Shown here piece by piece: positions 1 to 5,699 of a stretch of 6,481 nt of DNA. Below the pieces are notes generated by a model, which worked only from the letters and a program-made list of their open reading frames with translations, did not search any database and was not told the DNA's origin. The translations under genes were made by a program, and so were the position numbers. Numbering within the stretch: position 1 is the first letter of the stretch; every line of letters starts with the position of its first letter. The DNA comes from an uncultured Clostridia bacterium (lineage in GTDB: Bacteria; Bacillota_A; Clostridia; Christensenellales; Aristaeellaceae): NCBI GenBank assembly GCA_947166205.1, contig CAMVDI010000106.1, positions 1-6,481 on the forward strand, written 5' to 3'.

Positions 1-2
1 TG

Positions 3-167
3 CTGGGCGGCGGAAACTATGTGCTGATCGGCAACCTGATCGAAACCTATTTCCTCGTGGCCGGGGACTGGAACTTCGGCAGCGCCATTTCGCTGATCAT
101 GGCCCTCGTCATCATCGCGTCCATGTATCTGACCAAGAAGCTGGACCGCAGCCCGGAGGAGGAATGA
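3..167 (+). CDS. potB: PotB-type spermidine/putrescine ABC permease, 3' end only
   Basis: Only the last 54 codons are present, in frame from base 3 to the TGA at 165-167. The fragment begins LGGGNYVLIGNLIETYF and continues with a tryptophan-containing linker (AGDWNFGSAIS), one hydrophobic membrane helix and a charged tail ending SPEEE. PotB permeases close in this way, with the conserved glycine-rich LGGG..LIGNLI segment just before the last transmembrane helix. PotB and PotC together form the inner-membrane channel of the PotABCD polyamine importer. The PotC gene starts 3 bases after the stop, so the two are almost certainly co-transcribed and translationally coupled. Most of the gene, including its EAA loop, lies left of the window. 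The call rests on the short C-terminus plus the two clear Pot neighbours. Confidence 0.85.
   Translation: MGGGNYVLIGNLIETYFLVAGDWNFGSAISLIMALVIIASMYLTKKLDRSPEEE
155..164 (+). promoter_or_regulatory. Shine-Dalgarno site for potC
   Basis: GGAGGAGGAA lies inside the last codons of potB. AGGAGG at 157-162 is 8 bases from the ATG at 171, which fixes the potC start and implies coupling with potB translation. Confidence 0.8.
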
Positions 168-170
168 GAA

Positions 171-974
171 ATGGAAGCGAGAAAAAAAGGCTGGCATTTT
201 TTCACATCCGGATACCTGATCCTGGTGCTGCTGTTCATCTATCTGCCGATCCTCTACGTGGTGGTCTTCTCCTTCAATGACAGCAAGTCCATGCTCTCCT
301 TCTCCGGCTTCTCCCTCCGGTGGTACGAAGCCATGTTTGAGAACCGGGAGATGCTGGAGAGCATCCGGTACACGGTCATCGTCGCCGTGATCGCCACCGT
401 GGTCTCCACCGCGGTGGGCACCGTATCCGCCATCGGACTCTCCAAGGCGCGCCCGCTGATCCGGACCGTGGCGCTGGAGATCAACAATCTGCCGGTCATG
501 AACCCGGATCTGGTCACCGCCATCGGCCTGATGCTGCTCTTCCTTTCCGTGCGGATCCAGCGGAGCATCATCACGCTGATCCTGGCCCATATCACCTTCT
601 GCATTCCCTACGTGATCCTCTCCGTTCTGCCCAAGCTGCGCCAGCTGGACGACAACGTGGCGGAGGCGGCGCTGGACCTGGGGGCGACGCCCTGGCAGGC
701 GCTGACGAAGGTGATCCTTCCCCAGATCTATCCCGCCATCCTTTCCGGCGCGCTGATCGCCTTCAGCATGTCCTTCGACGATTTTGTCATCTCCTTCTTC
801 ACCGCCGGCGTCGACGTCCAGAACATTTCCATGTACGTCTACTCCATGAAGCGCTTCAACCCCAGCGTCAACGCGCTGTCCGCGCTGATCTTCGCCGCGG
901 TGACCCTGATTCTGATCGTCGCAAACCTGATTCCCGCTCTCCGGGAGAGAAAGAATAAAAAGGAGGAATTCTGA
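171..974 (+). CDS. potC: Spermidine/putrescine ABC transporter permease PotC
   Basis: This is a 267-residue integral membrane protein, close to the length of E. coli PotC (about 264). It would pair with PotB to form the translocation channel of the polyamine importer, powered by PotA and fed by PotD. Hydrophobic segments lie near residues 13-35, 66-92, 107-128, 133-152, 187-211 and 236-256, giving six membrane helices. The EAA loop that contacts the ATPase is clear at 165-184 (EAALDLGATPW...VILP), with the conserved glycine at 171 and the terminal LP. The PotC-like segment SFDDFVISFFTAG is at 201-213, and a VMNPDLVTAIGL stretch sits at 109-120. The ATG at 171 has a strong ribosome binding site 8 bases upstream. 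The stop codon precedes potD by 2 bases. I see no truncation. A related polyamine- or opine-type permease cannot be excluded, but motif and context favour PotC. Confidence 0.93.
   Translation: MEARKKGWHFFTSGYLILVLLFIYLPILYVVVFSFNDSKSMLSFSGFSLRWYEAMFENREMLESIRYTVIVAVIATVVSTAVGTVSAIGLSKARPLIRTVALEINNLPVMNPDLVTAIGLMLLFLSVRIQRSIITLILAHITFCIPYVILSVLPKLRQLDDNVAEAALDLGATPWQALTKVILPQIYPAILSGALIAFSMSFDDFVISFFTAGVDVQNISMYVYSMKRFNPSVNALSALIFAAVTLILIVANLIPALRERKNKKEEF
961..966 (+). promoter_or_regulatory. Shine-Dalgarno site for potD
   Basis: AGGAGG lies within the last codons of potC, 10 bases from the ATG at 977. No promoter is visible in the 2-base gap, so potD is read from the potBC transcript. Confidence 0.8.
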
Positions 975-976
975 CC

Positions 977-2050
977 ATGAAAAAGCTGCTTGCGGTATGC
1001 ATGATCCTGACCCTGGCGCTGCTTCCCCTGATGGGATCCGCGGAGGGATTTGACCCGAAGGAATTTGAGGGTCAGACGTTGAATGTATATAACTGGGGAG
1101 AGTACATCGACATGCAGGTGGTCCGGGACTTTGAAAAGCTCTACAACGTCCGGGTCAACTACAAGACCTTCGACTCCAACGAGGATCTCTGGCTGCAGCT
1201 GAGCACGGGGGATTCCTGGGATGTGCTGGTGCCCAGCGACTACATGATCCAGCGGCTCATCAGCAAGAAGATGCTCCAGCCCCTGGACAGGACCATCGTC
1301 ACCGGGTTTGACACCCTGACGGACACGGTTCTGGGCCTGGACTACGATCCGGACAACACCTATGCCGCTCCCTACCTCTGGCAGAACATGGGCATCATCT
1401 ACGACACCCGGAAGATCTCCCCGGAGGAGATGGAGGCCCAGGGCTGGGACGCCCTGCACAATCCCGACTACGCGGGCCACGTGTATATGTACAACTCCTC
1501 CCGGGACGCCTTCATGGTCGCGGAGAAAGCCCTCGGATACTCCGCGAACACCACGGACGAGGCGGAGATCATGGCGGCCTACGAGTGGCTGCGGACCATG
1601 CACGCGGCGGTGAAGCCCGCCTACGTGACGGATGAAGGCATCGACGCCATGGTGGAGGGACAGAAGTGGATCTCCGTCGACTACAGCGGCAACGCGGCCT
1701 ACATCCTCAGCGAGAACGAAAACATGGCCTTCTGCGCCCCGAAACAGGGCACCAACATCGCCGTCGACGCCATGGTCATTCCCGCCAACGCGAAAAACCC
1801 GAAGCTGGCGAACGTGTTCATCCAGTACATCATGACCGAGGAGGTCAGCGAGGCGATCTCTGTGGAGGTCGGTTACGCTTCCCCCAACGCCGCCGTGCTG
1901 GAGCGGCTTTCCGGCCCTGGCGGAGAGTATGAGGGCAACGCGGCCTACCTGCCCCGGGCGGGCTATGAACTGGACGAAGCCTATGCGGACCTGCCTGAGG
2001 ACTGGCAGTCCCGGGAGCCGGATCTCTGGATCCGGGTCATGGCGGAATAA
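977..2050 (+). CDS. potD: Extracytoplasmic polyamine-binding protein PotD
   Basis: This 357-residue protein is the substrate-binding component that delivers polyamine to PotBC; E. coli PotD has about 348 residues. A secretory signal covers residues 1-22, with two lysines, a hydrophobic core and GSA ahead of a likely signal-peptidase-I cut before E23. The only nearby cysteine, C8, is too close to the N-terminus and lacks a proper lipobox. Family landmarks are YNWGEY (38-43), VPSDY (85-89), PYLWQNMGIIYD (132-143), SRDAF (175-179) followed by ALGYSANT, VDYSGNAA (234-241), VDAMVIPANAKN (263-274) and DWQ (342-344). By my alignment from memory to E. coli PotD, W40, E42, Y43, Y89, Y236, D264 and Q344 keep pocket residues, E171 becomes D177, D168 becomes S174 and W255 becomes A262. 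The ligand is therefore probably a polyamine, but its identity is uncertain. The gene ends the Pot cluster; a c-di-GMP enzyme follows 124 bases later. Confidence 0.92.
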   Translation: MKKLLAVCMILTLALLPLMGSAEGFDPKEFEGQTLNVYNWGEYIDMQVVRDFEKLYNVRVNYKTFDSNEDLWLQLSTGDSWDVLVPSDYMIQRLISKKMLQPLDRTIVTGFDTLTDTVLGLDYDPDNTYAAPYLWQNMGIIYDTRKISPEEMEAQGWDALHNPDYAGHVYMYNSSRDAFMVAEKALGYSANTTDEAEIMAAYEWLRTMHAAVKPAYVTDEGIDAMVEGQKWISVDYSGNAAYILSENENMAFCAPKQGTNIAVDAMVIPANAKNPKLANVFIQYIMTEEVSEAISVEVGYASPNAAVLERLSGPGGEYEGNAAYLPRAGYELDEAYADLPEDWQSREPDLWIRVMAE

Positions 2051-2055
2051 GCTGC

Positions 2056-2075
2056 GGGGCGGCCCCTTTTCTCCT
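2056..2075 (+). terminator. Possible weak terminator after potD
   Basis: Six bases after the potD stop, GGGG and CCCC can pair around a CGG loop (2056-2066), followed directly by TTTTCTCCT. The stem is only 4 bp, so termination would be inefficient at best and read-through into the next gene is plausible. Confidence 0.25.
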
Positions 2076-2103
2076 GACTGAAACCGGGAAAGAGACCCTG
2101 AAA

Positions 2104-2135
2104 GGCTTTCCGCCGCCCCGGGGCGGCGGAAAGCC
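2104..2135. repeat. Perfect 32-bp palindrome between potD and the GGDEF/EAL gene
   Basis: GGCTTTCCGCCGCCCC at 2104-2119 is followed without a spacer by its exact reverse complement at 2120-2135. As RNA it would form a very stable hairpin of about 14 bp closed by a 4-base loop. There is no T-run on either side, so it is not a standard intrinsic terminator. It lies 40 bases upstream of the TTG start of the next gene and about 54 bases after potD. It could stabilise the potD 3' end, attenuate transcription, or be an intergenic repeat element. Confidence 0.9.
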
Positions 2136-2158
2136 GGAACCCGAAACGCGCTTTTCGC

Positions 2159-2166
2159 GGGGAGGA
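2159..2166 (+). promoter_or_regulatory. Shine-Dalgarno site selecting a TTG start
   Basis: GGGGAGGA is 8 bases from the TTG at 2175. No ATG or GTG in this frame lies at a comparable distance, and the next in-frame ATG is near codon 97, beyond several membrane helices. The site therefore decides the unusual start. Confidence 0.75.
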
Positions 2167-2174
2167 TTCTTCAT

Positions 2175-5100
2175 TTGGACGAACTGCTTGGGAAACACTT
2201 TATCCCCCTGTTTCTGGTCATCCTGTTTGCCCTTCGCCTGAGCACCCAGCGCTCCGTCCGGGACAAGGAGCTGAACTTTTTCTGGCTTACGCTGGTGTGC
2301 AGCTTCCTGCTCGTGTTTGAGGATCTGTTCGAGGCGATCTGCAGCAGGAATCCGGATCTCAGGTTCTGGCGGACGCTGCTGTCCGTGGCGGGATACGTGC
2401 TTCGGTCCGTGGCCGCGGGCGGGCTCCTTTTCGCTGTGCTGAAACCGGCGCGCAGAAACTGGATGTACTGGATCCCCGCCGCGGTCAACCTGCTGATCTG
2501 CTCCACGGCGTTTTTCTCCGACATCGCCTTTGGCTTTGACGAGGAATACGCCTTTTACCGGGGACCGTTGGGATACGTGCCCTTCATCGTGCCGCTGGGG
2601 TATCTGGCGGCCATCCTCTGGATCGCGATCCGCCGGTACGGCGATCGGGAAAGAATCGCGGACCGGGTTTCCCTGACGGTCTGCGCGCTGCTGTGCCTGT
2701 CCGCCGCCCTTCTGGACGCGGCCTACGGCGGCGTGCGGCTGCATTCCGCCATCCTGATCAGCTCCATTTTCTTCTATCTGTTTCTCCGCTCCTATGACGT
2801 CCGAAGGGACTCGCTGACGGGGCTGCTGAACCGGCAGTCCCTGTTTGAAGACTGCAGGACGCTGCGGAAAAGCATCAGCGCGGCCGCATCCCTGGATATG
2901 AACGGCCTGAAAAAGCTGAACGACCGGGAAGGCTTCAGTACCGGGGATGAGGCGCTGAAAGAGATCGGAGCCTGCCTCAGCGGCGCCAGCGGCAAGGACA
3001 TCCGGGCGTATCGGATCGGCGGCGACGAGTTCATCCTGCTGTTCCTCGCCTGCGGCGAGACCCGGGTGGAGCAATCCCTGGCGGAGATCCTGGAAAGCGC
3101 CGCGCGGCGCGGATTCAGCCTGTCCTGCGGATACGCCATGCGGGCGGAAAACGAGGATACGTCCCTCCTGATCGCCCGGTCCGACGCGAAGATGTTTGAG
3201 GATAAGGCCAGGTATTACCGGAACCTCATGAAGGAACAGCGGCCCCTCCGGGAAAACCGGCGGGAGGAGATTCCGGAGGAGGCGCGCTCCGCGCTGGAGG
3301 AAAGCCCCCTGCCCGCCGCCGTATACCGGTTCGGGAACCATACGATGGAAGTGCTGGCGGTTTCGGAGGGATTCTGCGAGCTGTTCGGATACCCAGGCCG
3401 GGAAGAGGCAGTCTCCGTGCTGGACAACGACCTGTACAGGGACATTCACCCCGACGACCGGGAAAGACTGTCCGGAGCCAGGTTCCGTTTCTCCGAAGGG
3501 TCGGAGGAGCTGGACATCGTTTTCCGGAGCAGGACCGCCGGAGAGAAGGGATACCGGGTCATCCACGCCCGGGGGAAGCATCTGCGGACGGAAGCCGGCA
3601 TGCGGACCGCGCATGTCTGGTACATGGACGAGGGAGCGTACTCGGAGGAGCAGGACGGCAGAAGCGGGATCAGCCAGGTGCTGAACAACGCGCTGCATGA
3701 GGAGAGCATCATCCGGGCGGCCCAGTATGACAGGCTGACGGGCCTGCCCAACCTGGCGCACTTCTTCCAGCTCAGCGACATGGCCAAGGCCAAGGGCGGG
3801 CCAAATGCCGGGCACGGCGTTCTGCTGTACCTGGATCTTTACGGCATGCGGTTCTTCAACGGGACATACGGATTCGCCGAGGGGGACAAGCTGCTCAAGG
3901 CCTTTGCCGACCTGCTGGCGCGAATGTTCGGAAAACAGAACTGCTGCCATGTGAGCGCGGACTGTTTCGCGGCCGGAGCGAAGGAGGACGGGATTGAAGC
4001 GCGGCTGAAGGAGCTGTTCGCGGAGGCGGAAAAGATCAACGGCGGGAAATCGCTGCCGGTTCGGGTGGGAATCTATTCCTCCAGGATGGAGGACGCCCAG
4101 GCCAGTACGGCGTATGACCGGGCCAAGACCGCCTGCGACTCGATCCGGAAGTCCAGCGTCTCCGCTTACCACTACTACAGCACGGAGCTTCGGGATGAGG
4201 TCAGGCTCCGCCAGTATCTGGTCATGAACATCGACCGGGCCGTGGCGGAGGGATGGATCCAGGTCTATTACCAGCCCATCGTCCGGTCGGTCAGCGGGAA
4301 GGTCTGCGACGAGGAAGCCCTGGCCCGGTGGAACGATCCCAGGGAGGGCTTCCTTTCACCGGAGAGCTTCATTCCGCTGCTGGAACAGGCCGGCCTGATC
4401 TACCGGCTGGATCTGTATATGCTGGAGCAGGTGCTGGAAAAGCTGCGGCGGCAGATGGAGATGGGCCAGGACACCGTGCCCCATTCCATCAACCTGTCCC
4501 GATCCGATTTCGAGACCTGCGATATCGTGGAGGAGGTCCGGAAGCGGGTGGACGGCGCGGGCCTTCCGCGCAGACTGATCACGGTGGAAATCACCGAGAG
4601 CGTCATCGGGCGGAACTTCGCCTTCATGCGCAGACAGATCGAGCGCTTCCAGGCCCTGGGCTTCAAGGTCTGGATGGACGACTTTGGAAGCGGATATTCC
4701 TCGCTGGACGTGCTGGAAAGCATCCCCTTCGATCTGATCAAATTCGACATGAGCTTCACCCGGAAGCTGGATGAGGGGAAGAACGGAAAGATCATCCTGA
4801 CCGATCTGATGCGGATGGCGACCTCCCTGGGCGTGGATACGCTCTGCGAAGGCGTGGAAACCGCGGAGCAGGTCCGTTTCCTCCAGGAAATCGGCTGCTC
4901 CAAGCTGCAGGGATACTACTTCTGCAAGCCCCTGTCCTACGAACAGCTTCTGGAAAGATACCGGAAGGGCGAGCAGATCGGCTACGAGGATCCGGACACA
5001 TCCGCGTACTTCGAGTCCGTCGGCCGGGTCAACCTGTACTCCCTGGACATGATCGTCGATCAGAAGCAGGGCGAATCCCTCCGGAACGCCTTCGACACGC

Positions 5101-5417
5101 TGCCCATGTGCATAATGGAAGTGCAGGGCGGCATGGCCCGCTACGCCCGCTCCAATCCGTCCTACCGGGAATTCATGCAGCGCTTCTTCCATACGGATCT
5201 TCAGACCCTGGGCCGGGAGTATCATCCTTTCAGCCCCGCCTTCATGCAGCACATCCTGCTGCTGCAGCAGGGGCAGGAGGAAAGCTGTTTCTTCGAGAAG
5301 GAGATGGGGGACGGCACCCGGATCCACTTCTTTGCCCGAAGGATCGGAACCAATCCGAAGACGGGAGAAACCGCGGTGGCGCTGGCGGTACTCTACGCGT
5401 CGGAGAAGAGCGCCTGA
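2175..5417 (+). CDS. Membrane GGDEF-PAS-GGDEF-EAL c-di-GMP turnover protein
   Basis: This is a 1080-residue protein with a TTG start. Residues 8-206 hold about seven membrane helices with short loops. GGDEF domain 1 (about 210-352) carries GGDEF at 282-286 and, by alignment to PleD, the nucleotide and metal residues D241, N249, D258 and R280, so diguanylate cyclase activity (2 GTP to c-di-GMP) is predicted. The RxxD inhibitory site is absent. A PAS domain (about 372-486, with HPDD at 425-428) follows. GGDEF domain 2 (about 513-668) keeps D554, N562 and D571, but its signature is SADCF (594-598), so it is probably catalytically dead. The EAL domain (about 676-930) has EAL 714-716, N773, E805, E808, D835, D836, K856, E892 and Q912, as expected for an active phosphodiesterase cutting c-di-GMP to pGpG. 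A PAS-like tail covers 951-1076. The catalytic parts are cytoplasmic. I cannot name the sensory ligand. The gene follows potD, and no clear promoter is visible in the gap between them. Confidence 0.93.
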   Translation: MDELLGKHFIPLFLVILFALRLSTQRSVRDKELNFFWLTLVCSFLLVFEDLFEAICSRNPDLRFWRTLLSVAGYVLRSVAAGGLLFAVLKPARRNWMYWIPAAVNLLICSTAFFSDIAFGFDEEYAFYRGPLGYVPFIVPLGYLAAILWIAIRRYGDRERIADRVSLTVCALLCLSAALLDAAYGGVRLHSAILISSIFFYLFLRSYDVRRDSLTGLLNRQSLFEDCRTLRKSISAAASLDMNGLKKLNDREGFSTGDEALKEIGACLSGASGKDIRAYRIGGDEFILLFLACGETRVEQSLAEILESAARRGFSLSCGYAMRAENEDTSLLIARSDAKMFEDKARYYRNLMKEQRPLRENRREEIPEEARSALEESPLPAAVYRFGNHTMEVLAVSEGFCELFGYPGREEAVSVLDNDLYRDIHPDDRERLSGARFRFSEGSEELDIVFRSRTAGEKGYRVIHARGKHLRTEAGMRTAHVWYMDEGAYSEEQDGRSGISQVLNNALHEESIIRAAQYDRLTGLPNLAHFFQLSDMAKAKGGPNAGHGVLLYLDLYGMRFFNGTYGFAEGDKLLKAFADLLARMFGKQNCCHVSADCFAAGAKEDGIEARLKELFAEAEKINGGKSLPVRVGIYSSRMEDAQASTAYDRAKTACDSIRKSSVSAYHYYSTELRDEVRLRQYLVMNIDRAVAEGWIQVYYQPIVRSVSGKVCDEEALARWNDPREGFLSPESFIPLLEQAGLIYRLDLYMLEQVLEKLRRQMEMGQDTVPHSINLSRSDFETCDIVEEVRKRVDGAGLPRRLITVEITESVIGRNFAFMRRQIERFQALGFKVWMDDFGSGYSSLDVLESIPFDLIKFDMSFTRKLDEGKNGKIILTDLMRMATSLGVDTLCEGVETAEQVRFLQEIGCSKLQGYYFCKPLSYEQLLERYRKGEQIGYEDPDTSAYFESVGRVNLYSLDMIVDQKQGESLRNAFDTLPMCIMEVQGGMARYARSNPSYREFMQRFFHTDLQTLGREYHPFSPAFMQHILLLQQGQEESCFFEKEMGDGTRIHFFARRIGTNPKTGETAVALAVLYASEKSA

Positions 5418-5480
5418 CAAGGACGGACGAAATCAAGACGGCGCGCTCCGTGGAGGAGCGCCTGACAAGGGCATACGAAA
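5408..5480 (+). repeat. Imperfect direct repeat at the 3' end of the GGDEF/EAL gene
   Basis: GAGCGCCTGACAAGG occurs exactly at 5408-5422 and at 5456-5470, 48 bases apart. Extending both to 25 bases (5408-5432 and 5456-5480) gives 22 identities. The first copy contains the TGA stop of the upstream gene and the second lies in the intergenic region. Between them, GCGCTCC (5443-5449) and GGAGCGC (5455-5461) form a 7-bp hairpin with a 5-base loop that overlaps the second copy. A local tandem duplication fits this pattern. Confidence 0.7.
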
Positions 5481-5516
5481 AGCCCCTCTTTCCCTCAGGA
5501 AAAGGGGGCTTTTCGT
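5475..5516. terminator. Strong bidirectional intrinsic terminator
   Basis: ACGAAAAGCCCC (5475-5486) pairs with GGGGCTTTTCGT (5505-5516), and the helix continues inward to a CTCA loop at 5494-5497 with one G-U pair and one C/A mismatch. The stem is A-rich on the left and T-rich on the right (GGGGCTTTT), the usual A-tract/stem/T-tract form that works on both strands. On the plus strand it would end the transcript of the GGDEF/EAL gene 58 bases after its stop. On the minus strand it would end the RNA from the promoter at 5588-5615. Confidence 0.85.
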
Positions 5517-5527
5517 GCGGCCTGCCT

Positions 5528-5554
5528 TCCGGCGGCGGGAACCGCGCCGCCGGA
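5528..5554. repeat. GC-rich inverted repeat in the intergenic region
   Basis: TCCGGCGGCG at 5528-5537 is the exact complement of CGCCGCCGGA at 5545-5554, with a 7-base loop. No T-run follows. It lies inside the candidate minus-strand RNA and just downstream of the terminator on the plus strand. Confidence 0.75.
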
Positions 5555-5587
5555 CTGCCTCCGCCCCGCGGGCAGGGGGGTGAAACC

Positions 5588-5615
5588 ACTATAACAAAAA
5601 ACGGGCAAAAGTCAA
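5588..5615 (-). promoter_or_regulatory. Minus-strand sigma-70-type promoter
   Basis: Read on the minus strand, TTGACT (5615-5610) and TATAGT (5593-5588) are separated by 16 bases. Each hexamer matches consensus at 5 of 6 positions. This is better than the plus-strand promoter beside it, yet no minus-strand gene lies downstream. Confidence 0.55.
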
Positions 5616-5625
5616 CAAAAACGGA

Positions 5626-5655
5626 TTGGAACGGCGGAGACGAACCCGATAGAAT
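5626..5655 (+). promoter_or_regulatory. Promoter for the ABC exporter gene
   Basis: TTGGAA (5626-5631) and TAGAAT (5650-5655) are separated by 18 bases and match the -35 and -10 consensus at 4 and 5 of 6 positions. The predicted start is near 5662, leaving a leader of about 38 bases. The -35 boxes of this and the minus-strand promoter are 10 bases apart, back to back. Confidence 0.5.
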
Positions 5656-5664
5656 GGTACAGGC

Positions 5665-5682
5665 TCCGGGGAAAGCCCCGGA
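5665..5682 (+). other. 5' leader hairpin ahead of the ABC exporter gene
   Basis: TCCGGGG (5665-5671) pairs perfectly with CCCCGGA (5676-5682) around an AAAG loop. It would form at the very 5' end of the predicted transcript and stops 2 bases before the Shine-Dalgarno region. It has no T-run, so an mRNA-stabilising or translational role is more likely than termination. Confidence 0.6.
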
Positions 5683-5684
5683 CG

Positions 5685-5690
5685 AAGGAG
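5685..5690 (+). promoter_or_regulatory. Shine-Dalgarno site of the ABC exporter gene
   Basis: AAGGAG is 9 bases from the ATG at 5700 and supports that start. Confidence 0.75.
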
Positions 5691-5699
5691 AAACCCCTG

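Larger units (their letters stand above)
5475..5581 (-). ncRNA. Candidate small non-coding RNA, minus strand
   Basis: A good minus-strand promoter predicts a start near base 5581, and the terminator at 5475-5516 would end the transcript after about 105 nt. The predicted RNA is highly structured: a 5-bp stem (5571-5575 with 5555-5559), a 10-bp GC stem (5545-5554 with 5528-5537) and the terminator hairpin. No ribosome binding site follows the predicted start; the open frame beginning with GTG at 5589 overlaps the -10 box, which argues against a coding transcript. Read-through of the terminator would make RNA antisense to the 3' end of the GGDEF/EAL gene. I do not recognise a known RNA family, and the call depends entirely on the promoter and terminator. 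Confidence 0.35.

Noticed and set aside
839..1603. A 254-codon minus-strand frame opposite potC/potD
   Set aside because: It covers two well-supported Pot genes on the other strand and is V/H/G-rich without motifs.
2018..2035. A 7-bp hairpin near the end of potD as a possible terminator
   Set aside because: It lies inside the coding region before the stop, is not followed by T residues, and is explained by the codons of the PDLWIR segment.
2037..4172. A 711-codon open frame on the minus strand opposite the c-di-GMP gene
   Set aside because: It is antisense to clear PAS, GGDEF and membrane domains, is rich in R, P, G and Q as expected for the complement of a GC-rich gene, and shows no recognisable motif.
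4356..5420. A 354-codon minus-strand frame opposite the EAL domain
   Set aside because: The plus strand here carries every EAL catalytic residue; the reverse frame has no domain and biased composition.
5242..5589. A 115-codon minus-strand frame starting with GTG at 5589
   Set aside because: Its start overlaps the -10 box of the minus-strand promoter, it has no ribosome binding site, and it reads through the terminator into antisense of the EAL gene.
5590..5595. TATAAC on the plus strand as a -10 box
   Set aside because: There is no acceptable -35 box 16-18 bases upstream, and the site is the complement of the better minus-strand -10 box.
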